Numbered from the stretch's first letter, positions 8,700-18,423 are shown. The stretch: DNA of 64,000 nt from Kalmanozyma brasiliensis GHG001 (GCF_000497045.1 NW_015961970.1:1116802-1180801); one strand, 5' to 3'. Program-made: numbers and translations. The notes: a model not told the origin generated them from the sequence alone.

Positions 8700-10742
8700 C
8701 TAATCGAGCTCGATAGCAGCCTGAGCATTGGAGCCGTCATTGAGGGTCCTCTGCTTCTTCTCCGGCGTGCTCGCCTCGACGATGACGCCATTTGCCTCGG
8801 ACGACGTCGGCTCGTCGTCCGGGTGAGGTCTCTTCTTCCCCGCGATGCCCGTCACTTGCTCCTTTGCTGCTTGGGTCTTCTTCACCTCCTTTGCTGGCAA
8901 GCTCGCGGGGTCTACCTCGGCCACGATGTCGTCATCGCTATCGTCCCTCGTGGGTGGTTCGTCCACTGCTCTCGGTTTAGGTTTGGCCACCTCGCCCAGG
9001 ATCCTCACCGCCGCCTCCCGATCGACAGACAGCACCACGTTGACAGCCTGCAACCTCTGATCCTCATCGGTAATCGTCAGCATGCTCCCCACCTGCAACC
9101 CCACGTCCTTCAAACTCTTCTCCAAATTGTCCTCGAAATCCGGATCGGCCAAGATCCTCGACCCATCGTACACCACCACCTCTTCGTCCTCCATCCCCAT
9201 CGCTCCCCTCACCTTCTCCACCACCTCTCCCAGCGTCACCCGTTCCAGCCCGCACACTGTTACGGGGACGTAGACGTCCTGACACGTGCCGCACTTGCTG
9301 CTCGGCTCCCCAGGCGCAAAACTCGCAATGTACCGATCCGACCCACGGGCCAGCGTCACCGTCCGCGTCTTCTCCCATTCGCCCGATAGGATGTGCAACG
9401 CTTGCAGAACGAGCATGCCCGAGATGATGGCGTTCGTCGAGGCGATCGCGGGGATGATGTTGCCCGCCATCTGCTTGACCTCAAAGCGCGTCTTGCGGTC
9501 AATGTGGTAGACGATCGAGCGGAGGTTCGAGGTCGAGGTGACAAAGTCGAGCGCCTCGTCATCGTCTTTGTCGAACGAGAGCGGGTTGGTCGGGTCGGAG
9601 GCGGCGCGGACCGCGAGCGAGGAGGCGGAGGAAAGGAAGAGTTGGACGTTGTCTTGTAGAGTGAGAGTGCGTTGGTCTTTGAGCGTCGAGGCGTCGGTGC
9701 TGCCGTTTGAAGTGGTTGGTGCGGCAGCCGAGGTAGTGGCGGTGGAATCGACGGCGGGAGGTGCGGGAGCTGCACCGTTGCTGCCGACGCTCGAGACGCC
9801 CTGGACGGCATCCGCAAACACCAGCGGAACGGGCTTGACCGGTCGGTGCGTCCACATCTCCTCCATCCCCAGCAGACGTTCGATGTCGTTCTTGTAGACC
9901 TTGTTAAAGATCCGCTCTACCACACTGCGGACCTTGTCGCTGTCGCCGTTCTTTGCTGCTGCGAACAACGCTGCTCGCATGTCGCGCATCTCGCGCGCCT
10001 CCTTGCGCAGGCTGTCGATTTCCTGCGCGTCTTCGCCGTCTGCCACCGCCTTGTTGAGCTCCTCGTCCTCCGTCTCGTCGTCCGCACCGAAGAGCTGAGT
10101 GAAGAGCCAGCTCTTGGCCCACACGATGCAGTGGATCGGCGTGGACGGGGTCGAGCGGATGGTGCAGACTGGGAATGTCTTGGGCGTCGCTTTCGGTACG
10201 CAGTCGTAGCACTCCGTCATGCCAGGTCGGATGGGCTGCACCTGCCCCGCAAAGCCCGTGGTGCCACTCTCGATGAGCGGAATGTTGGCGGCGACGCACA
10301 TCTTGTTCACCCACCGTCTGGCGTCCAGGTTGTCCAGCGCGTTCATCACCAGGTCGAACCCTTTGAAGTAGGCGACGCCGAACCGAGGCTCCTTGATGTT
10401 AGCATGGTGCGCGAAGATGTTGACGAGCGGGTTGAATGAAGATGCCGTTTGCTTGGCTACAAGCGACTTGGGCTTCTTGATGTGTTGTTTCTGGAACAGG
10501 AACTGGCGGTTGAGATTCGAGAGGTCGATGGTATCGAGGTCGATGATCTCGATGTTACCAAACCCGGTGAGGACGAGGTTCTTGAGCAGCTCGCAGCCGA
10601 TCCCACCTGCTCCGACGACGAGAATCTTGGCGGTGTTGGTGCGACTGAAGGCTTCTTTGCCGAGAATGGCCTCGGCAAGTGCGTAGCGGGCGGGCTGGGC
10701 AGCCTCGCCGTTCTGTTTCGATGAGGATGCTACCGCCGACAT
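8700..10742 (-). CDS. UBA2: SUMO-activating enzyme E1, catalytic subunit Uba2
   Basis: The 680-residue protein starts MSAVASSSK. It has the adenylation-domain Rossmann motif VVGAGGIGCELLKN (residues 42-55), the DLDTIDLSNLNRQF segment, and the zinc-binding pair ECYDC (C178, C181) completed by KCGTC near 9290. The catalytic cysteine is C193 in PVCTIRSTPS, followed by PIHCIVWAK, as in human UBA2. A ubiquitin-fold region and a C-terminal tail with KKRPHPDD and KKQRT nuclear-signal-like stretches end the protein. With Aos1 it adenylates SUMO and passes it to Ubc9, mainly in the nucleus. The in-frame extension upstream to 10847 is not conserved, so the ATG at 10742 is used. Confidence 0.95.
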   Translation of the reverse strand: MSAVASSSKQNGEAAQPARYALAEAILGKEAFSRTNTAKILVVGAGGIGCELLKNLVLTGFGNIEIIDLDTIDLSNLNRQFLFQKQHIKKPKSLVAKQTASSFNPLVNIFAHHANIKEPRFGVAYFKGFDLVMNALDNLDARRWVNKMCVAANIPLIESGTTGFAGQVQPIRPGMTECYDCVPKATPKTFPVCTIRSTPSTPIHCIVWAKSWLFTQLFGADDETEDEELNKAVADGEDAQEIDSLRKEAREMRDMRAALFAAAKNGDSDKVRSVVERIFNKVYKNDIERLLGMEEMWTHRPVKPVPLVFADAVQGVSSVGSNGAAPAPPAVDSTATTSAAAPTTSNGSTDASTLKDQRTLTLQDNVQLFLSSASSLAVRAASDPTNPLSFDKDDDEALDFVTSTSNLRSIVYHIDRKTRFEVKQMAGNIIPAIASTNAIISGMLVLQALHILSGEWEKTRTVTLARGSDRYIASFAPGEPSSKCGTCQDVYVPVTVCGLERVTLGEVVEKVRGAMGMEDEEVVVYDGSRILADPDFEDNLEKSLKDVGLQVGSMLTITDEDQRLQAVNVVLSVDREAAVRILGEVAKPKPRAVDEPPTRDDSDDDIVAEVDPASLPAKEVKKTQAAKEQVTGIAGKKRPHPDDEPTSSEANGVIVEASTPEKKQRTLNDGSNAQAAIELD

Positions 10743-11290
10743 GGTGGATAGGTGGAGTGAAGCGTCGAGCGGGATGCAAGCGCAGAAGTTTCCTTGATCA
10801 GTGAATGGAAGGATGCGGCGAGAGCGTTGACGAAGGTGAGGAAGCAAGAAGAGAAGAACAAGTGAGACTGGAAAGACGAAGAGTTGATTTGGAAGAAAAG
10901 CTCAGCTTGCGGGTCACAACTAGTCTCTTTCAAAATGAAGCTCGCTCTCCGCAAGATATGTGAACACCGTATGGAAGCAATTTCTGAAATTCAATGAGAC
11001 TCATCTCCGCGTGCTCAGCCCGCGCCGCGCTCAACTTGACGCGAGCGGAAGTGGAGGAAAGTTACACCGTCTTGAGCCTGTCTTGTCTTCGTTCTTCTAA
11101 GATCCCGCACTTGCGCCTCGACCGCAGGCAAGGGATGTGGAAGTTGTGTGAGTTCAAGGCTCATCAAGAATAGCATATAACATCAGTTCGTGCGCGAGCG
11201 AAGACCATAGTCTAGGCTTGATCACACGACAGCATCTAATCAAAGCTGGTGTTTCCAAAGTGACGAGGGATGTGATAGCTTCGTGCTGCT
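10743..11290. other. Intergenic region, UBA2 promoter and Aly/REF 3' end
   Basis: These 548 bp lie between two minus-strand genes. Only short overlapping open frames without domain features occur. The part near 10743-10950 likely carries the UBA2 5' leader. Nothing else is seen. Confidence 0.45.
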
Positions 11291-12224
11291 CTAGGACATC
11301 TCAACATCTTGACCAATCGAGGCTGTCTGAGTGGCTTGCATGGTGGAAACACTGGCACCGTTCGCCGCGGTCGGCTTGACGGAAGGCGTATTCATGAAAG
11401 CCTCGAGCTCGGCGTCCAAGTCGGCTGCTGTGACGGGTTTACGCTTCTCGCGTTTGGCAGGAGCATTTCGAGGCTGTGCTACCTGCCTGCCATTCGGCTG
11501 GCGTTGATCACCGCGACCTCCATTGCGCACCGGACCAAGACGGTCCGCAAAGCTGTTTGCTCCGTTTGTCTCGGCTCCATCACCTTTCATCCTCGAAGAA
11601 AGGTCGAAGCGGGACAAGAGCGAGCGTTGGCCAGCCTGAACTCCCTTTGGTCGCTCCGCACGCATCTCTTGTGTGATGCTGATGACCTGACCCTTGGCTT
11701 TGGCACCGTCAAACTCGTTCTTGGCTTGCAAAGCGTGATTCGGGTTGTCGTAGATGACGACTGCCACTCCAGTGGACCGATCGCTGCGGTCATACTTGAT
11801 GTAGGCTTTGGCTACGGGACCGATCGAGCCGAAGAGATCCTTGAGCTCGCGCTCAGAGACGTCGTAGTGGAGATTCTCGATGGTCAGCTTGCCAGTGGGC
11901 TTGACTTCGTTGACTTCCGACTTGTCTTGCGGGAAGAACATGGGGGAACGAGAAGAGCCGTTCCGTGGACCACGACGCTGTCCGTCATTGTCCTGATACC
12001 GGTCATGCTGCCAAGAGCCTGCGCTGTCCGCCGCAGAGGACCTCGATGATCGCTAAAGTGAGAAGGCACGTTGGTGAGGGATCGTTGGTGAATGGTTAGC
12101 GTGATGGTGCGGTGCCTCAGAATTGTGATCGATGACATACGTTGTAAGGAGAGTTGCGGCTTCCAGCGCCTGATCTACGCGGACCCGAAGGCGCAGACGA
12201 GAGCGGCTGATCTAGGCGGTCCAT
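11291..12224 (-). CDS. Aly/REF (Yra1/Mlo3-type) mRNA export adaptor, two exons
   Basis: I infer two exons: 12224-12141 (28 codons, starting MDRLDQPLSS) and 12052-11291, joined across an 88-nt intron (GTATGT...TTTAG) in phase 0, giving 281 residues. Exon 2 starts with an Arg/Ser/Gly-rich segment. One RRM (about residues 80-160) follows, with RNP2-like LTIENL and RNP1-like STGVAVVIY, then an Arg/Gly-rich linker and the Aly C-box AADLDAELEAFMN. In the family, the C-box and the N-terminal LDxxLxx motif bind the helicase Sub2/UAP56, and the protein delivers spliced mRNA to the export receptor. The first exon is supported by the splice sites and by its Aly-like start; a further upstream leader intron cannot be excluded. 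Confidence 0.88.
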
Positions 12225-13433
12225 TGTGATACGAGGTAGTGTATACGACCGAGACGATGAGCTGTGATCAGTAGAAGGTGAGTGTTGATGTTCTGGTCGA
12301 GACGCGCGGGCCACGATGGTGAAGGACCCTGCATCCTTCGCAGCGCCAGATGGGCGAAAAACTAGAGATGTTAGGCTACTGAAACAGACAAATTGCCATT
12401 TATGGACGGCCACGCGAGCGAAGGCCCATTCAGCCGCGGCAAGGCGTCGATCGAGCTGGCGTCTACCACTGCATTGCTGTGATGCCTTCTAGGTTCCACA
12501 GACCTCTGCTGTGCACTCGCTTGCCTTTGACAGGAGCCTTGACCTTGAGATGCCCCGATGATGCAGGGGCAAAGGGTCACAGGCAAAGGAGGCGTAGTTG
12601 GGAGCGATCTCGGCATGAAGTGGGTGGGTCTCGACTGTGGGTCTCTCTTGCGGCTGAGCGATTTTCGGCAGGCTAAATGGCAGAATCGCTGATTTGCAGC
12701 CGAGTCAAAACTGATTTTCGATTTGGCGCTTGTGTGCCTTGCCGCAACCAACACGGCAGATTTCAAAATGGTGCTCCTGCAGGTCCAGATGAGCGCCTTT
12801 CAAATTTTGCAAGCGATGATGTAGTCTTGAAGCTGAGAAGAAATCCAAGAAAAATCGCGCTCGGCTGCTTGTCTCTCTGTGTGTGTGGTCGTCTGCTTCT
12901 GACTTGAATTTGACCCGCAAAAAAAGTCACACACACACACGCTGGTCATCTTTCTTTCCGAACACTGCCATCATCCCTTCTTCAACCATCTTGATCCCCA
13001 AAGCACCATCGCTCTTCATCCTATAACAAGCCATCGTCGCTACTAGCAATCACGCGCTCGACTCTGCACTACTTCTTCAAAACAAAGCCTACAGCCAGCA
13101 CCAACATCATCTCACTCCTGCACTAATCAGGAGCTAGCAACCCTGTTGAACCTCACCAACACCGCTTCCTTCCATGCCGTCAGACGATTCAGACGATAGT
13201 AGTGGTAATAATCGTTTCTGCATACTCTCTTCGTCTTCTTGTCAGCCTTCTTCTCTACTGCTGAAGTCGTCTTTCAAGCTCTCCTCGACCCCACTCCCCT
13301 TCCAGGTCATCCACTCCATCCTCCTTCCCCTTCCCAAGGCTCCTGATCCGCCTCCTGCTCGCTCTGCCCTACCCTTCTCCGGTGCCCTCGACCTCCTCAC
13401 ATCAGCACCTCTCTACCTTCATCACGAACCGCG
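12225..13433. other. Intergenic region with the Aly/REF promoter and a long 5' leader of the decarboxylase gene
   Basis: About 1.2 kb lies between divergent starts. A CA-dinucleotide run lies at 12928-12940. From about 12950 the plus strand becomes pyrimidine- and CA-rich, like smut-fungus 5' untranslated leaders, and ends in the uORF listed separately. No other gene is supported. Confidence 0.5.
12928..12940. repeat. CA dinucleotide microsatellite
   Basis: A short CA run (about six units) in the leader region upstream of the decarboxylase gene. Likely variable in length between strains. Confidence 0.6.
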
Positions 13434-13437
13434 ATGA
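13174..13437 (+). promoter_or_regulatory. Upstream ORF (87 codons) overlapping the SAM decarboxylase start codon
   Basis: An ATG at 13174 opens an 87-residue frame, beginning MPSDDSDDSSGNN, which runs to a TGA at 13435-13437. The main coding region begins at 13434, so the two share the tetranucleotide ATGA. The peptide is rich in Ser, Leu and Pro and shows no domain. SAM decarboxylase mRNAs of plants and mammals are translationally controlled by polyamine-responsive uORFs (known for those groups), so a regulatory role here is a reasonable inference. It could also be a chance open frame in an unspliced leader. Confidence 0.5.
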
Positions 13438-15143
13438 CACCCGCCATCGATCTTGAGGCTACCGCCAACCGTCTTGACTCTTATACCCCTGCTGCTCTCC
13501 AGGCGCAGCATCAATCTCACCAACACCACCTTCACCACCACAAGGACACCGCCGATCTCCTCATGGAGGCCAAGGAAGCTCAGCGTATCAAGACCCTTGA
13601 GATCATGGATGCGCGCGCAGAGCTGCTTCGCTCCAAGCTCCAGGATGATGCCTCCAGCATCGTCACTGCCGTCGACTCCAACAGCGGCAGCATCGAAAAG
13701 GTCTCGGAAGACTTTCACGATCCATGCGGTCCCTTTGAAGGCCCAGAAAAGCTTCTCGAGCTTTGGTTCGCCGAAGAACCCACCGACGTCGCTGCCTGTC
13801 AGTGGGCCGATCCCGATGCTCGACCCAACTACTTTGGCCTTCGCTCCGTCCCCAAGGCCGTCTGGGAGACCATGCTGGACATCGTGAAGTGCAAGGTCCT
13901 CAGCGTCATCGAGGGGTCCCACGTCGATGCCTACTTGCTCAGCGAGTCCTCCATGTTCGTCTTCCCACACAAGCTTATTCTCAAGACCTGCGGAACTACC
14001 ACTCTTCTGCTTGGTCTCGAGAAGCTTCTTACCATTGCTGCCAAAGCTCTTGCCGGCCTTAACACCTCTGCCAGCTTTGTCAAGCTTTCGGTCGCCGAGT
14101 CGGACGCTCACGCCGCAGCCGCCGCCGCCGATGCCGGATCCGACGACTCAGACCTCGACAACGATGAAGCTACCACCGCCATGTCGGACTCGAGCTTCAT
14201 CCAGGAACGGCAGCTGGGCTCCATCGTCAAGCATGCCTTCTACAGCCGAAAGAGCTTCATGTTTCCCGAGCGTCAGAAGGGTCCTCACCGCGACTGGATG
14301 CTCGAGGTCGCAGTCCTCGATCGCTTCTTCGACTACGGCTCTGCATACACCGTCGGCAAGATGAACGGAGATCACTGGCTCCTCTGGATGGGCTGCGAAG
14401 GTGCACGGGAGGCCGAGCGTGTTCCCAGTCATGCTTCGGCTGCTGCCTCTGTGGAGCGCCCTTTGGCTCTGCCCGCTCCCTGCGTCGAAGACCAGACCCT
14501 CGAGATCCTCATGACGCACCTCTCGTCTGCTTCGTGCGCTCGCTTTGTCTTCGACGAGGAGTTGCCACACCCCACCGTGGCCGAATGCTACCCGCGCAAG
14601 CAGCTCACCGCCGCTGAAGCCTCTGCACCCGCTGCCTCGCTCGACAAGGGTCACGCTCTCGGCCTTGCGCTCTCCAACAAGCTCGGTCTCACCGATCTTC
14701 TGCCCGAGACCGAACTCGACGCCTTCGCCTTCGAACCATGTGGCTACTCGGCCAACGCCGTCATGCCGCGTGGAGGCAAGAACGACCACGCTGGGTACTG
14801 GACCATCCACGTCACCCCCGAGGAAGACTCCTCCTACGCTTCGTTCGAGACCAACGTCTCGCTTTGCTCCAACACGGCTGCGAGCGTCGATCAGCTCCCC
14901 ACCAACCTGCCTTCATTGGTTCGGAAGGTCGTCGACATCTTTGAACCGGGCAAGATGTCCGTCACGCTCTTCGTGGCCACTTCGGAGGAGGTTGAGGAGG
15001 TGGACGGTAAGGCGGCGCTCACCAACGAGGATATTTTGCACGCTCTTACGCTTAAGGGGTACAAGAGGACCGATCGGATCGCCTACGAGTTCGAGAGGTA
15101 CAACCTCGTCTTTGTTTCGTTTGAGAAGAGGCGTTCTCACTAG
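13434..15143 (+). CDS. S-adenosylmethionine decarboxylase proenzyme
   Basis: This 569-residue single-exon enzyme makes decarboxylated SAM, the aminopropyl donor for spermidine and spermine. Recognisable blocks are PFEGPEKLLELWF, the self-cleavage segment YLLSESSMFV (cleavage expected between E171 and S172, with S172 becoming the pyruvoyl group), KTCGTTTLLLGLEKLL with the conserved cysteine, and further on RKSFMFPERQKGPHRDW and YFD-like active-site strands. The C-terminal half continues the alpha-beta-beta-alpha fold. It is much longer than the human enzyme (334 residues): there is a His/Gln-rich N-terminal extension (residues 1-95) and an acidic Ala/Asp insert near 14110-14180. A uORF overlaps its start codon, suggesting translational control. 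Confidence 0.95.
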   Translation: MTPAIDLEATANRLDSYTPAALQAQHQSHQHHLHHHKDTADLLMEAKEAQRIKTLEIMDARAELLRSKLQDDASSIVTAVDSNSGSIEKVSEDFHDPCGPFEGPEKLLELWFAEEPTDVAACQWADPDARPNYFGLRSVPKAVWETMLDIVKCKVLSVIEGSHVDAYLLSESSMFVFPHKLILKTCGTTTLLLGLEKLLTIAAKALAGLNTSASFVKLSVAESDAHAAAAAADAGSDDSDLDNDEATTAMSDSSFIQERQLGSIVKHAFYSRKSFMFPERQKGPHRDWMLEVAVLDRFFDYGSAYTVGKMNGDHWLLWMGCEGAREAERVPSHASAAASVERPLALPAPCVEDQTLEILMTHLSSASCARFVFDEELPHPTVAECYPRKQLTAAEASAPAASLDKGHALGLALSNKLGLTDLLPETELDAFAFEPCGYSANAVMPRGGKNDHAGYWTIHVTPEEDSSYASFETNVSLCSNTAASVDQLPTNLPSLVRKVVDIFEPGKMSVTLFVATSEEVEEVDGKAALTNEDILHALTLKGYKRTDRIAYEFERYNLVFVSFEKRRSH

Positions 15144-15263
15144 ACGCTCCACTATATGTCGTGAGCTTCGATGTTGCGTGCTGGACTTTGCTCATTCTGC
15201 TCCTGTTTCTACACACGCCTCTTTGTTTTGCAATGTCATCTCTTTCTCGTTCGCTCGTCTGTG
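15144..15263. other. Convergent 3' spacer
   Basis: This 120-bp T-rich spacer lies between the convergent decarboxylase and EF-hand-like genes. Nothing specific is seen beyond presumed 3' untranslated sequence. Confidence 0.35.
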
Positions 15264-16565
15264 CTACAAAAGTCGATTGTGGACGAGCACACCTGCAAAT
15301 TCGTCCAGTCCCACGCTGGCGCCCCCAATCCCTTGGGCAGCAGCCGCACCCTTGACCGCCTGAGCGCTCTTTCTCTCGCCCGTACCGTCGTCGCTCGCGG
15401 GGGCAAAGAGCTTCGCCGCCTCCTCGACCATCTCTTCGATCTCTTTGGCGGGTAGGGTCTCGCCGAGACTTGCGAGGATGGTGGTGAGTTCGGTCGTGCC
15501 TATCCGACGTTGGGTGGCGGGGAAGGTGGAGGGTGGAAGGCGATCGAGTAGGAGAGTGAAGAGGGTGCTAGCGTTGGAGCGCTGCAGGGGATTGAGGTGG
15601 GTGGTGCTGCGGATGCTCGGTGCTGTAGGTGATTTGCGTGCGCGACGTTGACGCTTTGGTGTGTCTTCTTCGGCGGAAGGGGAGGGTGATGGGGAGGGGG
15701 AGGGTTGGGCGGCTCTCCCAGGTCGACGCCTGCGGCGGGATGAGCTGAGATCAACATCGTCCTCCGGCTCGCTGGATAGATCCGAGCCTGTATCCAGAGC
15801 AGCACCCGTCCTTCGACGTCGCCGCGAGCTAGAAGCTTCAAAGTCATCCTCCGAGTCATCCGCGTCCACGACGAATCCACCTCCGCCGTCCTCCTCGCCA
15901 ATGATGTCAGCCGCCTTCTGGCGCCCCGTCACAGCGGCCCGCCGTGTCGGCCGACGACTGCTCGAAGCTCTCTCCTCGTCCTCATTGCGGGGCTTCCGCT
16001 TCTTTCCTTTGCTTGAGCTTTGCGTCTGCGCCTCTTCGACAAGTATCGAAGCGACTTGCTGAAACTGCTGTCTTCCGACCACCTTCTCCACCTTCACGCC
16101 GGGCGCGAGCCGCCGCCGCGACGAGGAGGGAGCGTAGGCCGTCTCTGCGAACAAGCTTAGCACGGACGGGTCGGAAGAATCGAGACCGAGATTTGCGAGC
16201 GCTTCGGGGATCGCGCTGAGTGGGATGGTGGCTGGTCTTGTGATGTCGGAAGGCTGGGATCGCGATGCTTCGTCTTCGTCTTCGGGCACGAACCCTCCGC
16301 CAGCTGCGGAGTTGTCGTCGTCGGGAATGAAGCCGCCTCCTCCTCGATCGTCATCGTCTACAATGAAGCCTCCGCCGCCGGCGTCAGAGTCGTCGGCGAT
16401 GAAACCGCCGTCTGTGTCCGTCGAGTTCGAGCCGGCTGCAGTGGTGGAAGAAGGACCGCCGAGCGCAGGTCGAGCATACGGATTGGGTAGCGTGCTTGGA
16501 TCGTCTCCCGCCTCGATGCGGTGCGTGCGAAAGGCGTCATCGAATGCTGCATCAATGTCATCCAT
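15264..16565 (-). CDS. Acidic GGFI-repeat protein with EF-hand-like C-terminus (possible centrin/Rad33-type repair factor)
   Basis: The 433-residue protein begins MDDIDAAFDDAF at the only suitable ATG (16565); the frame extends upstream but without an ATG. Between residues about 45 and 110 a short motif recurs four times (GGFIADD, GGFIVDD, GGFIPDD, GGFVPED), with a fifth copy, GGFVVDADD, near 15870-15897. The middle is Ser/Arg-rich with several RRRRR tracts that could be nuclear signals. The C-terminal 110 residues form predicted EF-hand-like helices: NASTLFTLLLDRLPP, IGTTELTTILASLGETLPAKEIEEMVEEAAKLF and VGLDEFAGVLVHN. This pairing resembles centrin-like proteins such as yeast Rad33, which bind Rad4/XPC, but I cannot confirm the family. 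Calcium-ligand loops look degenerate. Confidence 0.7.
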   Translation of the reverse strand: MDDIDAAFDDAFRTHRIEAGDDPSTLPNPYARPALGGPSSTTAAGSNSTDTDGGFIADDSDAGGGGFIVDDDDRGGGGFIPDDDNSAAGGGFVPEDEDEASRSQPSDITRPATIPLSAIPEALANLGLDSSDPSVLSLFAETAYAPSSSRRRLAPGVKVEKVVGRQQFQQVASILVEEAQTQSSSKGKKRKPRNEDEERASSSRRPTRRAAVTGRQKAADIIGEEDGGGGFVVDADDSEDDFEASSSRRRRRTGAALDTGSDLSSEPEDDVDLSSSRRRRRPGRAAQPSPSPSPSPSAEEDTPKRQRRARKSPTAPSIRSTTHLNPLQRSNASTLFTLLLDRLPPSTFPATQRRIGTTELTTILASLGETLPAKEIEEMVEEAAKLFAPASDDGTGERKSAQAVKGAAAAQGIGGASVGLDEFAGVLVHNRLL

Positions 16566-16830
16566 CTTGCGATCCCCGCTTGATACGATGCAGTGGTCCT
16601 GCTGCTGATGGAAGAGAGACAAGAAGGTGCAGCTGCAGCTCGAAAGCTGAGTCGTGCATGAAGTGGAGGCAAAAATTCATCAATTGTTAGACCGAGTATA
16701 CCTTTCTTCTCCGCCAATTTTCTCACGCTTCTCAAGAAGACTAGGAAAAAAGTGTCACACTTCTTCTCGACCCTTTCATCACCATCACCATCTGCATTCC
16801 CACCAGAGGTTTGGCTGCCGCATACGCATC
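16566..16830. promoter_or_regulatory. Short divergent promoter region, GGFI-repeat gene and eIF2B beta
   Basis: A 265-bp interval separates two divergent ATGs. The eIF2B beta frame is open back to 16654, but without an ATG before 16831. No specific binding site is claimed. Confidence 0.45.
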
Positions 16831-18423
16831 ATGACGGTCATGACAACCTCTCCGCTGACCACCAGCGGTAGCTCCGCTCCGCGGCACCACCAGCCGCTCG
16901 AAACCATCCTGACCGACAAACCCTCTCAAAAGCTCATCCACACCCTCTCCCTCCGGTTGCGACGAAACCAGATCTCCGGTCCGGAAGCCGTCGCATCAAC
17001 CACCGCCAAAGCGCTGCGCAGCGTCGTCTCCTCCGCGCGCTACAGCAGCATGCAAGATCTTATCGACATCATCAAGTGTGCGGGACGGTATCTGCAACTC
17101 TCGCAACCGGCCGAACAGACCATTGGCAACATCACACGACGCGTAGTGCACCTCTTGCGCGAGGAGGCAAAAGCGGCACTTCTCGAGGCGCAGGAGAAGG
17201 AAGGTGGGGGTAGTCTCAGCGGTTCCGTCGGCGACCTGTCGAGCTTCGCACCCGAAAGCCCCGTACCTCCAGTGCAGCAGCAGACGAGAGAGTTGACGCC
17301 AGCAGCGAGGCCAGGTCCATACCCGCTGCGCGTCGCCGCGGAGGGAGGACACGGCTCGTCGGCCTTCGTACACGGTAGCTTTTCGATTTCGGATCTTGTT
17401 GCTGCCGGTGCGATGGCGAGCTCGTCGAGCAGTCTGGCGCACACGCCAAATGACGGGAGCTACGCGGGGACGCCACGCGCCTCGTTGTCGCGCAAGGGGT
17501 CTGGGACGTTTGATCATAGTCTGGCACAGATCTCGCAACAGATGAGCGGGGTGAGTCTCGCCGAGGATGCGGCGGGCGAGGCGGAGGCCGAGGAGGAGAT
17601 GGGTCGCGTAAGCGGTTTGGCCACGCAGGAGCTTGATGACGAGGACGAATCTGACGATGACGATGACGACGATGAGGACGAGGAGGATGACGGAAAGCTT
17701 GTGACGGGGAAAAAGTCGGCGGGTGCGTACTTCTTGAAACCGCTGCTGATCCAAGCGATTCAGGATCTCATCGACGAGCTCGAGACGGTGGACGACAATA
17801 TCTCGAAGGTCTCGCGCGATCACATTCATTCCGGCGAGGTCATCCTGACTCTCGGCTCCTCGGCGACGGTGCAGGGGTTCTTCACTGCGGCTGCCAAGGA
17901 TCGCAAGTTCACAGTCATCGTTCCCGAGTCGGCGCCTTCGTACAGCGGTCACTCGCTCGCGCGGTCACTGACGGCAGCGGGTATTTCGGTATTGCTCATC
18001 CCGGACAGCTCGATCTTTGCCATGATGCCGCGCGTCTCCAAGGTCGTCCTCGGCGCTCATGCCGTTCTTGCCAACGGAGGCGTGATCTCCGCCGCAGGTA
18101 GCTACGCAACCGCTCTAGCAGCTCAACAGCACAGCACGCCGGTCATGATCCTCACGGGAGTGTACAAGATCTGTCCAGAGTGGTCGAGCATTCAGAACTT
18201 CGCCCAGGCCAGCGGCTCCGTCGGCAGCTTGGGTCCAGCAGCGCTGCTCGACTTTGCCAACAGCAGCAGCGTCGTAGAGCGCGCAGAGGTCGTCAGCAAT
18301 GCCTTCGACTATGTCAGCCCTGGACTGGTCGATGTCTTCATCACGAATGTCGGCGAACATCCGCCGAGCTACGTGTATAGGTTGGTCAAGGAGAATTATC
18401 ATCAGGACGATATCGTGCTATGA
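16831..18423 (+). CDS. Translation initiation factor eIF2B subunit beta (Gcd7)
   Basis: The 530-residue protein starts MTVMTTSPLT and belongs to the eIF2B alpha/beta/delta regulatory family. Supporting segments are the helical N-terminal region (QKLIHTLSLRLRRNQISG, TTAKALRSVV), then HIHSGEVILTLGSSATVQGFF, FTVIVPESAPSYSGHSLARSL, KVVLGAHAVLANGGVISAAG, and the C-terminal AFDYVSPGLVDVFITNVGEHPPSYVYRL, which is diagnostic of the beta subunit. The complex is the GDP-GTP exchange factor for eIF2, and this subunit senses eIF2 phosphorylation. A 150-residue Ser/Gly-rich and strongly acidic insert, including an Asp/Glu run at 17639-17690, splits the N-terminal and catalytic-like halves. Confidence 0.93.
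   Translation: MTVMTTSPLTTSGSSAPRHHQPLETILTDKPSQKLIHTLSLRLRRNQISGPEAVASTTAKALRSVVSSARYSSMQDLIDIIKCAGRYLQLSQPAEQTIGNITRRVVHLLREEAKAALLEAQEKEGGGSLSGSVGDLSSFAPESPVPPVQQQTRELTPAARPGPYPLRVAAEGGHGSSAFVHGSFSISDLVAAGAMASSSSSLAHTPNDGSYAGTPRASLSRKGSGTFDHSLAQISQQMSGVSLAEDAAGEAEAEEEMGRVSGLATQELDDEDESDDDDDDDEDEEDDGKLVTGKKSAGAYFLKPLLIQAIQDLIDELETVDDNISKVSRDHIHSGEVILTLGSSATVQGFFTAAAKDRKFTVIVPESAPSYSGHSLARSLTAAGISVLLIPDSSIFAMMPRVSKVVLGAHAVLANGGVISAAGSYATALAAQQHSTPVMILTGVYKICPEWSSIQNFAQASGSVGSLGPAALLDFANSSSVVERAEVVSNAFDYVSPGLVDVFITNVGEHPPSYVYRLVKENYHQDDIVL

Noticed and set aside
15264..16622. Longer start for the GGFI-repeat protein at 16622
   Set aside because: The codon there is TTG. The first ATG is at 16565.
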